A DNA stretch of 22,940 nucleotides from an uncultured Atopobiaceae bacterium (GTDB lineage: Bacteria; Actinomycetota; Coriobacteriia; Coriobacteriales; Atopobiaceae). Shown here piece by piece: positions 14,868 to 22,289 of this stretch. The stretch covers positions 1 to 22,940 of the forward strand of contig CAMYZR010000002.1 in assembly GCA_947303905.1 (NCBI GenBank). Reading direction: 5' to 3'. The notes beneath the pieces were generated by a model. The model had not been told where the DNA came from. It saw only the letters and a program-made list of their open reading frames with translations, and did not search any database. The position numbers and the translations under genes were made by a program. Positions within the stretch are counted from its first letter, which is position 1. The number at the start of each line of letters is the position of its first letter.

Positions 14868-14938
14868 CCGCCCCGGGCACCGTCGGATGTCTGGGGCGGA
14901 CTCGTTTCTGTCGCCTGTTTTCTCTAGTTACCGGCTTC
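14868..14938. repeat. 71-base direct repeat, copy 2, with terminator of the minus-strand gene
   Basis: The functional copy, because it overlaps the last codons and stop (14924-14926) of the gene that follows. Its hairpin (14868-14879 with 14888-14899) keeps pairing through two G-T pairs. On the minus strand it is followed by TTTCTTCT, fitting a terminator for that gene. Confidence 0.8.
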
Positions 14939-15952
14939 TGCGGACTCGTCCTCTGTCGGAGCGTCGACCTCCTCGGCAGCCGCCTCCTGCGCAGCCTTCT
15001 CGGCGTCGGCAGCCTCCTTCTCGGCTTCGGCTGCCTCTTGCTCAGCCCTCTTGCGATCTGCCTCGTCAATCAGCCGCTGAGCGGTGTCGGGGAGCGCCTC
15101 TGCATCCTGCGCGGCCGACAGCACGTTCTTTGCCACCCTTTCGCCGTTATCGCCGATAACGTAGTTGATGATGGTGGCCGGCGTGGACTTCGAGGTAATC
15201 GCGTCGTGCAGGCGCGTCTGCGTCTCGGTGTCCATGCCCGTGATTGCGCAGTCAAAGCGCACACCTTCCTCGGTGTCCGTCTTTGTCCACACGTAGGTTA
15301 TGAAGGGCGTCGGAGCACCCGTGGGCCTCAAGAACCCAAAGAACCGCGTCTTCTGATAGCGCCCCTCCTCGTCGCAGCGTACACGCACGTGGTAGATGAC
15401 GGTATCGATGTTGGGGTTGAGCAGCGCGTTTACCGAGAGCGCCGAGGCCTGCACCTGTGCGGTGGCAAATGCCTCGAGCTCGCTGGACGACGAGGTGTCG
15501 GTGACCGTCACCTCGATGCGATGCGTGTTCTCGTCCGCCTCCTGCACCGTGAACTCCGACGGGAACTGCGTGAAACCGCCGCCCCACTCGACGCCCATGG
15601 TGAGTGCCGAGACCACCGAGCGCATGCCTGCGTCCTCGGCAAGCGTGGAGGTAGTGACGCGGCGCACGTAGCCCCAGCCAACCTGCAGAATCACGACCGC
15701 CAACAACGAGACCGTGACGAAGATGGCCGCGGTTCGCGTGATGACGCGATCGGTGTCGGCGCCAGACGGATCCTCGCCCGCAAGGGGGTCGACTTCGACG
15801 CTCGTGCCAACCTCGCGGCGGCGCAAGTGCTGCTTTCTGGCTCGCTCCTCGTTTGTGTGACCGGTTTCGTCAACCGCGGTAAAGAGCTCCTCGGCCTCGT
15901 CGCCCGAAAGCGCGCCACGTGTGGTGCGAGTGACCTCTGTAGTTCTGGCCAT
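14924..15952 (-). CDS. Single-pass membrane protein of unknown function
   Basis: A 342-residue protein I cannot assign to a named family. After about 70 charged N-terminal residues comes one hydrophobic helix (TAAIFVTVSLLAVVILQVGW, about residues 72-91). A likely extracytoplasmic beta-rich domain of about 190 residues follows (FPSEFTVQEADENTHRIEV, FFGFLRPTGAPTPFITYVW). The last 60 residues are a Glu/Ala/Lys-rich helix or coiled coil (EAAEAEKEAADAEKAAQEAA) ending in an acidic tail. The overall plan recalls conjugation or secretion membrane proteins, but no neighbour supports that. The start is the ATG at 15950-15952, with GGAG about 12 bases upstream; a frame starting at 16006 is less likely. 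The 3' end is duplicated at 14602-14614. It is separated from the Nudix gene by 216 bases. Confidence 0.7.
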   Translation of the reverse strand: MARTTEVTRTTRGALSGDEAEELFTAVDETGHTNEERARKQHLRRREVGTSVEVDPLAGEDPSGADTDRVITRTAAIFVTVSLLAVVILQVGWGYVRRVTTSTLAEDAGMRSVVSALTMGVEWGGGFTQFPSEFTVQEADENTHRIEVTVTDTSSSSELEAFATAQVQASALSVNALLNPNIDTVIYHVRVRCDEEGRYQKTRFFGFLRPTGAPTPFITYVWTKTDTEEGVRFDCAITGMDTETQTRLHDAITSKSTPATIINYVIGDNGERVAKNVLSAAQDAEALPDTAQRLIDEADRKRAEQEAAEAEKEAADAEKAAQEAAAEEVDAPTEDESAEAGN

Positions 15953-16118
15953 GCGCTCTCTTTCTCCGTCAACCGATAGGTGCCATTGTGGCCATTGCAA
16001 ACGCATAGGTGTAAGTATAGGCGCGTACGCTCTGACTGCATCGTAAGAGCAGCATTCCTGACCAATTCGCGCGAGTTAGTCGCAATTCGGCAGGGACAAG
16101 ACCGCGCCAAGGCAGGGA

Positions 16119-16154
16119 CGACCTCCCAAGCCCATGGCATGGGCAGGGAGGTCG
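16119..16154 (-). terminator. Nested hairpin after the Nudix gene
   Basis: A nine-base-pair stem (16119-16127 with 16146-16154) encloses a six-base-pair one (GCCCAT with ATGGGC, 16130-16144). It lies 14 bases past the Nudix stop on the minus strand. No T-run follows, so termination is likely by position and stability only. Confidence 0.5.
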
Positions 16155-16168
16155 CCCCTAGCAGTTGC

Positions 16169-16918
16169 CTACTCTTCGACCTGGAGGCGGTGCGAGACTG
16201 CGTCGCAGATGAGCGCCCCCGTCACGGTCTTGCAGTCCTCGATGCGCCCATCCAGGACCGCATCGATCAGCTCGCTCAGAGGCACCAGGTCGACGTTGAT
16301 GAACTCGTCTGCGTCGGGGTCGGATGCCGCAAAGCTGAGTCCCGTCGCCATGTACATGTGGATGAGCTCGTCACAGAAGCCGACGCCCGTCGCGATCGTG
16401 GTGAGAAACGCCATGCGCTCGGCACGCATGCCCGTCTCCTCGAGAAGCTCGCGGTTGGCACACTCGAGGGGATCCTCTCCCGGATCGAGCTTGCCTGCGG
16501 GTATCTCCACCGTCACACGGCCCAAGGCCGTACGGTACTGGCGCACCAGGCAGATGCGCCCGTCGTCGGTGAGGGCCACGATGGCCACTGCGCCAGGGTG
16601 TCGCACGACGTCGCGCAGGGCCATGCGCCCGTCGGGCAGCTCGACGCTCAGACGATTGACGTCAAAGATCTGGCCCTGCCACATGGTGTCCTCGGTGCGG
16701 GGGCTCTCGTGCAGGTCGATGTCGCGAGGATCCTCCTCGCCGAGAACCAGCCCACGACGAAGCGGCTCGCCGGAGACGTGATGGCCCGATGCGTCACTGC
16801 GGTCACCGTCAAAGGTGTAGGCCTGTACGGCCTCGCTCATGTCGCCGATGGCCCCATCAAGCTCCTCCCCCACGTCAATGGGCTCGGCCTCGATGCTCAC
16901 ATCATCAATTTCGCTCAT
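16169..16918 (-). CDS. Nudix hydrolase (ADP-ribose pyrophosphatase-like)
   Basis: A 249-residue Nudix protein. The Nudix box spans residues 142-164, with Gly142, Glu148, Arg156-Glu157, Glu160-Glu161 and Gly163 all in place, so the metal site is intact. The preceding VRQYRTALGRVTVEIPAG is typical of ADP-ribose/ADP-sugar pyrophosphatases, which cleave ADP-ribose to AMP and ribose 5-phosphate. Residues 1-75 are an acidic extension (MSEIDDVSIEAEPIDVGEEL and on) without recognisable domain, about a third longer than usual relatives. AGGGAG lies nine bases before the ATG at 16916-16918. The purD stop is only 12 bases upstream, so this is very likely the second gene of a purD operon, fitting a role in clearing nucleotide by-products. 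Confidence 0.9.
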   Translation of the reverse strand: MSEIDDVSIEAEPIDVGEELDGAIGDMSEAVQAYTFDGDRSDASGHHVSGEPLRRGLVLGEEDPRDIDLHESPRTEDTMWQGQIFDVNRLSVELPDGRMALRDVVRHPGAVAIVALTDDGRICLVRQYRTALGRVTVEIPAGKLDPGEDPLECANRELLEETGMRAERMAFLTTIATGVGFCDELIHMYMATGLSFAASDPDADEFINVDLVPLSELIDAVLDGRIEDCKTVTGALICDAVSHRLQVEE

Positions 16919-16930
16919 GAAACGCGCTCC

Positions 16931-18220
16931 CTAGAGGTTCTCGCGACCGAGAATCGCCTTGAGGCCGATGTCGGTACGGAACTGCTTGCCGTCAAAGTCG
17001 ATAAGGTCACATGCGGCGTAGGCGTTGGCGCGAGCCTGCTCGAAGGTCGGGGCAACTGCCGTCACGTCGAGCACGCGACCACCGGACGTCACGATCTTGC
17101 CGTAGGCGTCGAGAGCGGTGCCCGCATGGTAGACGGTAATGCCCTCGCGAGCCTCGGCCTCGTCGATGCCATGGATGACCTTGCCCTTCTCGTAGCTGCC
17201 CGGATAGCCGGCGCTTGCCAGAACGACCGAGACCGCCCAGTCGTCGCCCCAGCTGACCATGTCCTCACTGAGCGTGCCGTTGTCGCAAGCCAGGAAGGCC
17301 TCGACCAGGTCTGCCTTCATGCGGGGCAGAACCACCTGGGTCTCCGGGTCGCCAAAGCGCGCGTTGAACTCGAGCACCTTGGGGCCGTCCTTGGTGAGCA
17401 TGAAGCCGCCGTAGAGGCAGCCGCTGTAGATGATACCGTCGGCGCGCAGCTGGTCGATGACCTTCTGCTCGATCTCAATCATGCGCTCGAGCTCGCCATC
17501 GAGCAGGATGGGCACGGGGCTGTAGACGCCCATACCGCCGGTGTTGGGACCCTTATCGCCGTCGTAGGCGCGCTTGTGGTCTTGCGAGGTGGCCAGCGGC
17601 ACCACGGTGGTGCCGTCGGTCAGGGCAAGCAGGCTGCACTCCGGACCCTCGAGCATCTCCTCGACGATCACGGTGTTGCCCGCGTCACCAAAGGCCGTGA
17701 AGCACTCGTGCACGCCCGCGAGGGCCTCCTCGGTGGTCTGGGCCACGATCACGCCCTTGCCTGCGGCCAGGCCGTCAGCCTTGATGACGATGGGACCGCC
17801 CAGCTCGCGCACATAGTCTGCGCAGGCGTCCTCCTCGGTAAAGCTGCGGTAGGCGGCCGTCGGCACGCCCGCGCGGTCCATGACCTGCTTGGCAAACTCC
17901 TTGGAGCCCTCCATCTGAGCAGCCTGGGCGTTGGGGCCAAAGCATGCGATGCCAGCCGCGCGCACGGCGTCGGCCACGCCCTCTACCAGCGGGGCCTCAG
18001 GTCCGATGACCACAAGCCCGATGCCATTGTCCTTGGCCCAGGTGGCAACCTCGGTGGGATCGTCCTGGTTGATGGGAGCCGCGTCGGCAATCTGCAGCAT
18101 GCCGCCGTTGCCCGGGGCCACATACAGCTTGCCCGCGCGCTCGGACTCGGCCAGCTTCATGAGCAGGGCGTGCTCGCGGCCACCAGCGCCAAGCAGCAGG
18201 ATGTCGATCGTATTCGTCAT
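16931..18220 (-). CDS. purD: Phosphoribosylamine-glycine ligase (GAR synthetase)
   Basis: A 429-residue ATP-grasp enzyme that joins glycine to 5-phosphoribosylamine, the second step of purine synthesis. Visible signatures are GAGGREHAL (11-19), GPEAPLVEG (73-81), the ATP-grasp loop ADGLAAGKGV (148-157), NTGGMGVYSP, and EFNARFGDPETQ with its Mg ligands. The length is normal. The start is the ATG at 18218-18220, backed by GAGGAGA seven bases upstream; a frame beginning at 18382 runs through the intergenic region and has no such site. It is followed by the Nudix gene 12 bases on and preceded by purA on the same strand, separated by a terminator, so purD probably has its own promoter within 18221-18380. 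No purine riboswitch was recognised there. Confidence 0.97.
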   Translation of the reverse strand: MTNTIDILLLGAGGREHALLMKLAESERAGKLYVAPGNGGMLQIADAAPINQDDPTEVATWAKDNGIGLVVIGPEAPLVEGVADAVRAAGIACFGPNAQAAQMEGSKEFAKQVMDRAGVPTAAYRSFTEEDACADYVRELGGPIVIKADGLAAGKGVIVAQTTEEALAGVHECFTAFGDAGNTVIVEEMLEGPECSLLALTDGTTVVPLATSQDHKRAYDGDKGPNTGGMGVYSPVPILLDGELERMIEIEQKVIDQLRADGIIYSGCLYGGFMLTKDGPKVLEFNARFGDPETQVVLPRMKADLVEAFLACDNGTLSEDMVSWGDDWAVSVVLASAGYPGSYEKGKVIHGIDEAEAREGITVYHAGTALDAYGKIVTSGGRVLDVTAVAPTFEQARANAYAACDLIDFDGKQFRTDIGLKAILGRENL

Positions 18221-18379
18221 GATGGGTCTCCTCAACATGCAGTTGGATAACAAACCAGCTAGGCAAGTATAAGTCTGCAGCTCAAGGCCATTGCGCTCGG
18301 CGCATGTTGTTTCATCAGGTTGGTATATAGCGAGACGTTGGGCGAGACGGAGCAACCCCTTTGTCTTGGGCTGCGGACC

Positions 18380-18421
18380 CAATGAGAAAGCAGCCCCTTC
18401 CTGTCACCAGAAAGGGGCTGC
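18380..18421 (-). terminator. purA terminator
   Basis: A ten-base-pair stem (18390-18399 with 18412-18421) followed on the minus strand by TTTCTCATT, 21 bases after the purA stop. Confidence 0.85.
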
Positions 18422-18441
18422 CACTTGCTTGTACTCTGTGC

Positions 18442-19722
18442 CTAGTGCCAGTAGCGATCGATGGTCTGCTCGCGATCAGGACCAACGGTGATGATGCTCA
18501 CACGCACGCCAGCAAGCTGCTCGAGGAAGTCGATGTAGTCCTTTGCCTCGCGCGGGAGCTGATAGAAGTTGCGCACGCCCTGGATGTCGCACTTCCAGCC
18601 AGGCAGCGTCTCGTAGACGGGCTTGGCATGGTAGAAGACGCTCTGGTGCTCGGGAACGGTCTTGTAGATCTTTCCGTCGCACTCGTAGGCAACGCAGACC
18701 TTGATCTCGTCGAGGCAACCGAGCACGTCGAGCTTGGTGATGGCAAGGTCGGTCAGGCCGTTGACGCGAGCCGCGTAGTTGACGACCACGGCGTCATACC
18801 AGCCGCAGCGACGCTTGCGTCCGGTGGTCACACCATACTCGTGGCCGACTTCGCCGAGAAGGTCGCCCGTCTCGTCAAAGAGCTCCGTGGGGAAGGGACC
18901 AGAGCCGACGCGCGTGAGGTAGGCCTTGGCAATGCCCAGAACGCGCTTGATATGCACGGGGCCCACGCCGGAGCCGGTGACAGCGCCGCCGGCGGTGCAG
19001 TTGGAGCTGGTCACAAACGGGTAGGTGCCGTGGTCGATGTCGAGCATGGTGGCCTGGGCGCCCTCGAACAGGATGTTCTTGCCCTGCTCGATCTGCTCGT
19101 TGAGGAACAGGGAACTCTCCACGATGTAGGGGCGGATGCGCGCCGCCATTGGCAGATAGGTCTCGCAGATCTGCTCCACGGTGTAGGTGGGCATCTCGTA
19201 GACCTTCTCCAGGATGGGGTTGGTGTACTCGAGGGCCGCCTCGAGCTTCTTGCGGAAGATCTTCTCCTCCAGCATGTCCTGGATGCGCAGGCCAGTGCGG
19301 TTCATCTTGTCCATGTAGGTAGGACCGACGCCACGCTTGGTGGTGCCGATGAGGTTCTTGCCGAGCTTCTTCTCGTGCGCACCGTCGAGGTCCTTGTGAT
19401 ACGGCATGACGATGTGCGCGTTGCCCGAGATGCGGAGGCGATCGCAGCTGATGCCCTGGCCCTCGAGCATGTCGATCTCGGACAGAAGAATCTCGGGGTC
19501 GACGATGCAGCCATTGCCGATGACGGGATAGGTGCCCTCGTACATGACACCGGACGGAACCTGATGCAGGGCGAGCTTCTTGTCGCCCGCAATGACCGTA
19601 TGGCCAGCGTTGGCGCCGCCAGCGTAGCGGCAGACCACGTCAAAGTCACCAGAGATGAGGTCGGTGACCTTACCCTTACCTTCGTCACCCCACTGAGTTC
19701 CAACAAGCACTGAAGCAGGCAT
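18442..19722 (-). CDS. purA: Adenylosuccinate synthetase
   Basis: A 426-residue GTP-dependent enzyme that joins IMP and aspartate to adenylosuccinate, the first step from IMP to AMP. The P-loop-like GTQWGDEGKGK (8-18) holds catalytic Asp13, and NAGHTV contains His41, matching E. coli numbering. GTTKRGVGPTY, FEGAQATMLDIDHGTYPFVT and TTGRKRRCGW are also family signatures. AAGGAGA lies six bases before the ATG at 19720-19722. A TATACT on the minus strand at 19775-19780 is a likely -10 about 50 bases upstream, though its -35 is poor. A small GGCTGC/GCAGCC hairpin lies between it and the gene. It follows dnaB on the same strand and ends in its own terminator. Confidence 0.97.
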   Translation of the reverse strand: MPASVLVGTQWGDEGKGKVTDLISGDFDVVCRYAGGANAGHTVIAGDKKLALHQVPSGVMYEGTYPVIGNGCIVDPEILLSEIDMLEGQGISCDRLRISGNAHIVMPYHKDLDGAHEKKLGKNLIGTTKRGVGPTYMDKMNRTGLRIQDMLEEKIFRKKLEAALEYTNPILEKVYEMPTYTVEQICETYLPMAARIRPYIVESSLFLNEQIEQGKNILFEGAQATMLDIDHGTYPFVTSSNCTAGGAVTGSGVGPVHIKRVLGIAKAYLTRVGSGPFPTELFDETGDLLGEVGHEYGVTTGRKRRCGWYDAVVVNYAARVNGLTDLAITKLDVLGCLDEIKVCVAYECDGKIYKTVPEHQSVFYHAKPVYETLPGWKCDIQGVRNFYQLPREAKDYIDFLEQLAGVRVSIITVGPDREQTIDRYWH

Positions 19723-19849
19723 TGCGTCTCCTTATCTTGGCAGGTCCACTCGGCTGCGCACTGCAGCCAACAAAAGTATACCTACAACACGAATCCATTA
19801 CGGCACGGCGAGCCTTGTGCGAAGACTCATTACGGTTTTAGCGGCTGCG

Positions 19850-21277
19850 CTACTCCTCGCGGTGCATGTCCACCTCGACGAACTTGGTGGACCCGGGCAG
19901 GAACATGAGCCTGACGACACCCAACGGACCGGAACGGTTCTTGGCGATGATGAACTCCGTCACACCAAGGTCCGGACGCTCCTCGCGCTCGGCCTCTTCC
20001 TCGTTCATCGAACGGTCGAGCAGGATGACGATGTCGGCATCCTGCTCGATGGAGCCAGATTCGCGCAGGTCCGAGAGCTGCGGACGCTTGCCGTACTTGC
20101 CGGCGCGCGTCTCGAGGCCTCGGTTGAGCTGCGACAGCGCGATGACGGGTACGCCGAGGTCCTTGGCCATGATCTTGATACCACGGCTCATCTCGGAGAC
20201 CTCGGTAGCACGGCTGTCAGAGCGGCGCTGTCCTGGGGGTGGCGAGAGGAGCTGCAGGTAGTCGATGACGACCAGGCCGTTCGGCTTGTCACGCAGCATG
20301 CGGCGCGCCTTCGCGCGAATCTCGGTGACCGTCGTACCCGGCGTATCGTCCACCATGATGTCGAGCTGCGACAGGTCGCGCGTTGCCTCCATGATGGTGG
20401 GCCACTGGTTGTCCTGGATTCGCGCGCTGCGGATGGAGGACAGCGGAATCTTCGCCTGGGCGGAAAGGAGGCGCTGCGCGATCTCGACCTTGCTCATCTC
20501 GAGTGAGAACAGCGCGACCGAGGCCCCGTTGGCAGCCGCATTGGTGGCCAGGTTGAGGGCGAAGGAGGTCTTGCCGACACCCGGGCGAGCGCCGATGACC
20601 ACCATCTGGCCAGCTCTGAGGCCCTGCAGGTAGTTGTCGATACCCGGATAGCCCGTGCGCACGCCAATGACGCCATCGGGGTTGGCACTCATCTCGCCAA
20701 GCTCCGTGTACAGGTCTCCCATGATCTGCTCGAGCGACTGGAAGCTGTTGTCGATGTCGCGCGTGGTCACCTCGAGCAGCATCGACTCGGCGCGGTCCAC
20801 GACCTCCTTGGTGTCCTCCGGCGCATCGAACGCGAGCGATGTGATGCGCGCGGAGGCCGTGATGATCTGGCGCAGGGTTGCGTGGCGGCGCATGATGTCC
20901 AGGTGGTGCCGCCAGCTGGCAAGCGCAAAGGAGTTGCCATTGAGCTCGAGCAGGTACTCCATGCCGCCCACGCGCTCCAACGTGCCGTCGCTTTTGAGGT
21001 GATCCGCCAGCGAGATGGGGTCAACCGGCATGCCGCGGTCAAACATCGTGCACATCGCCTGATAGATCGTGCGATGGGAGTAGAGGTAGAAGTCGTCTCC
21101 CTTGACCGCAGAGATGCACTCGTTCAGCACATCCTGGGAGAGAAGCATGGCGGCCAGCACCGAGCGCTCTGCCTCAAGGTCATGCGGCATAACCGCATCG
21201 CTCGGCGTAGCGGCAAGAGGACCTCCGTCGTTGCGCGGGGCAGTGTTGTCATTGCGACGCTGATAGTCCTGGGGCAT
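19850..21277 (-). CDS. dnaB: Replicative DNA helicase DnaB
   Basis: A 475-residue hexameric helicase that unwinds DNA at the replication fork. The N-terminal primase-interacting domain begins with PHDLEAERSVLAAML (31-45). The RecA-like motor carries Walker A GARPGVGKTS (229-238), the LFSLEMSK segment, Walker B VVIDYLQLL, and SQLNRGLE/DLRESGSIEQDADIV. There is no intein, a common insertion in this gene. The ATG at 21275-21277 has GAGGA four bases upstream. It sits downstream of rplI on the same strand, the usual order in Gram-positives, but 450 bases with a terminator lie between, so it likely has its own promoter. The stop is followed by 127 bases to purA. Confidence 0.97.
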   Translation of the reverse strand: MPQDYQRRNDNTAPRNDGGPLAATPSDAVMPHDLEAERSVLAAMLLSQDVLNECISAVKGDDFYLYSHRTIYQAMCTMFDRGMPVDPISLADHLKSDGTLERVGGMEYLLELNGNSFALASWRHHLDIMRRHATLRQIITASARITSLAFDAPEDTKEVVDRAESMLLEVTTRDIDNSFQSLEQIMGDLYTELGEMSANPDGVIGVRTGYPGIDNYLQGLRAGQMVVIGARPGVGKTSFALNLATNAAANGASVALFSLEMSKVEIAQRLLSAQAKIPLSSIRSARIQDNQWPTIMEATRDLSQLDIMVDDTPGTTVTEIRAKARRMLRDKPNGLVVIDYLQLLSPPPGQRRSDSRATEVSEMSRGIKIMAKDLGVPVIALSQLNRGLETRAGKYGKRPQLSDLRESGSIEQDADIVILLDRSMNEEEAEREERPDLGVTEFIIAKNRSGPLGVVRLMFLPGSTKFVEVDMHREE

Positions 21278-21362
21278 TGGTCCTCGAATCCTTTGAATGT
21301 CGGTGTGCGCATACTACCCCAACGGGCGCGAAAAAGGGAGTACCCCCTGCTTCTGACAGGCT

Positions 21363-21468
21363 CTATCAACAGGCGATTGTTGATACTGATTTCATCTGAG
21401 CGGGGGAAATGTCGCTTTTCGACGTTTTCAACAAATTTGGCAGTATTTTCTGTGAACGGTTGTCAACA
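21363..21468. repeat. Cluster of TCAACA 9-mers upstream of dnaB
   Basis: CTATCAACA (21363-21371) and its inverted partner GTATCAACA (minus strand, 21378-21386) form a perfect TATCAACA/TGTTGATA inverted repeat with a six-base spacer. TTTTCAACA (21425-21433) and TTGTCAACA (21460-21468) follow. They differ from the DnaA box TTWTNCACA mainly at one fixed position. Confidence 0.45.
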
Positions 21469-21520
21469 ACACGCTCTGACCAAATATCAAAAAGACAGCA
21501 CTCTCTCAAACAGCCGTCTG

Positions 21521-21621
21521 ACCTGCGACGTTACAGAAAAACCGCAGGTAGATTGCCCTATTTTGCAAATAGGAGGGGAGGTCTCCCCTCAGGCGAACGC
21601 CTGTCCGTAGGAGACCTCCCC
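21521..21621. repeat. Series of hairpins between dnaB and rplI
   Basis: Three inverted repeats in a row: ACCTGCG/CGCAGGT (21521-21527 with 21543-21549), CCTATTT/AAATAGG (21557-21563 with 21567-21573), and a 12-base-pair perfect stem (21575-21586 with 21610-21621) enclosing CAGGCG/CGCCTG (21590-21603). The last is followed by CTTTCGTT on the plus strand and by TCCTATTT on the minus strand, so it could terminate transcription in either direction. Confidence 0.6.
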
Positions 21622-21675
21622 CTTTCGTTACGGTAATCAGCGGTCGGTTTTACCAGTGCTGACCTGCAACTTTTG

Positions 21676-21703
21676 TTAAAAACCCCTGCAAATTAGGGGG
21701 TTT
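21676..21703 (-). terminator. rplI terminator
   Basis: Stem AAACCCC/GGGGTTT (21680-21686 with 21697-21703) with a ten-base loop, giving GGGGTTTTT on the minus strand 25 bases past the rplI stop. It also reads as a hairpin on the plus strand. Confidence 0.8.
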
Positions 21704-21727
21704 GTAACGCTCGCCAGAGCAGCGACG

Positions 21728-22252
21728 TTACTCCTCAGCCTCGGCGGCCTCCTCGGTCTCCTCGACCTCAGCGACCTCCTCGACCACGGGCTCGGGCTCA
21801 GCCTCGACGGGCTTGCCAACCAGAACGGAAACCGTGGCGCCGATCTCGCGGTAGATGTTGACCTCAACCTGATGGACACCAGCGGTCTTGATGGCCTGGC
21901 CCTTGCCGACGCGCTTGCGGTCGATCTCGACACCGAGCTGCTGCTCGATGGCGTCAGCAATCATGGTGGTGGTGACGGAGCCAAAGAGCTGGCCCTCCTC
22001 GCCGATCTTGGCGTCGACCACAACCTGCTTGCCGTCAATCTTGGCCTTCAGAGCCTCGGCATCGGCAATGCGCTTCTCCTCGCGCTTGGCGATGTTGTGA
22101 CGACGCTCCTCCAGCTGCTTGATGTTGCCCGGGGTAGCGGGCTGGGCGATGCCGTTGGGGAACAGGAAGTTCTCCGCAAAGCCCTGGGCGACCTCAACGA
22201 TGTCGCCCTCGCCGCCCTTGCCCCTGAGCTCACCCAGAAGGATGACTTTCAT
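21728..22252 (-). CDS. rplI: 50S ribosomal protein L9 (bL9) with acidic tail
   Basis: A 174-residue bL9, a two-domain protein on the large ribosomal subunit near the L1 stalk. The N-terminal domain is MKVILLGELRGKGGEGDIVE with the family's NFLFPNGIA (28-36). A charged connecting helix follows (about 41-75), then the C-terminal domain with LFGSVTTTMIADAI (89-102). Usual bL9 ends near residue 148; here about 25 further residues, almost all Glu, Val, Ala and Pro, form an acidic tail (EPEPVVEEVAEVEETEEAAE). The ATG at 22250-22252 is chosen because GAGGAG lies seven bases upstream and homology begins there; the frame extends to 22318 without a site. It is 37 bases downstream of the membrane-protein gene and probably co-transcribed. 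Confidence 0.96.
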   Translation of the reverse strand: MKVILLGELRGKGGEGDIVEVAQGFAENFLFPNGIAQPATPGNIKQLEERRHNIAKREEKRIADAEALKAKIDGKQVVVDAKIGEEGQLFGSVTTTMIADAIEQQLGVEIDRKRVGKGQAIKTAGVHQVEVNIYREIGATVSVLVGKPVEAEPEPVVEEVAEVEETEEAAEAEE

Positions 22253-22289
22253 TGGGACACTCCTCACTTCGGTCGGCCTCAGCCGACTG

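Larger units (their letters stand above)
14521..14923. other. Non-coding block with duplicated 3' end and inverted repeats
   Basis: A 403-base stretch with no gene. It begins with a terminator-like hairpin (14542-14577). It contains an inverted-repeat element (about 14625-14854) and ends with a second copy of the hairpin (14868-14899) beside the stop of the minus-strand gene at 14924. Parts are listed separately. Confidence 0.75.
21278..21727. other. Structured dnaB-rplI intergenic region
   Basis: A 450-base gap without a gene. The dnaB-proximal half is AT-rich and holds four TCAACA-containing 9-mers in both orientations. The rplI-proximal half holds a run of inverted repeats and the rplI terminator. 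A TAGTAT on the minus strand near 21310 is a possible dnaB -10. No convincing RNA family was recognised. Confidence 0.6.

Noticed and set aside
14544..14938. CRISPR array
   Set aside because: Only two repeat copies, 71 bases long and overlapping a coding end, with a single 253-base spacer; no cas genes.
15980..18250. Open plus-strand frame of 756 codons opposite the Nudix and purD genes
   Set aside because: It mirrors two genes with intact catalytic motifs on the other strand, has no ribosome site and a Val/Leu/His/Asp-rich composition typical of antisense frames in GC-rich DNA.
21278..21727. Chromosomal origin between dnaB and rplI
   Set aside because: No dnaA, dnaN, rpmH or parAB genes are nearby and the 9-mers do not match the standard DnaA box exactly; kept only as a finding.
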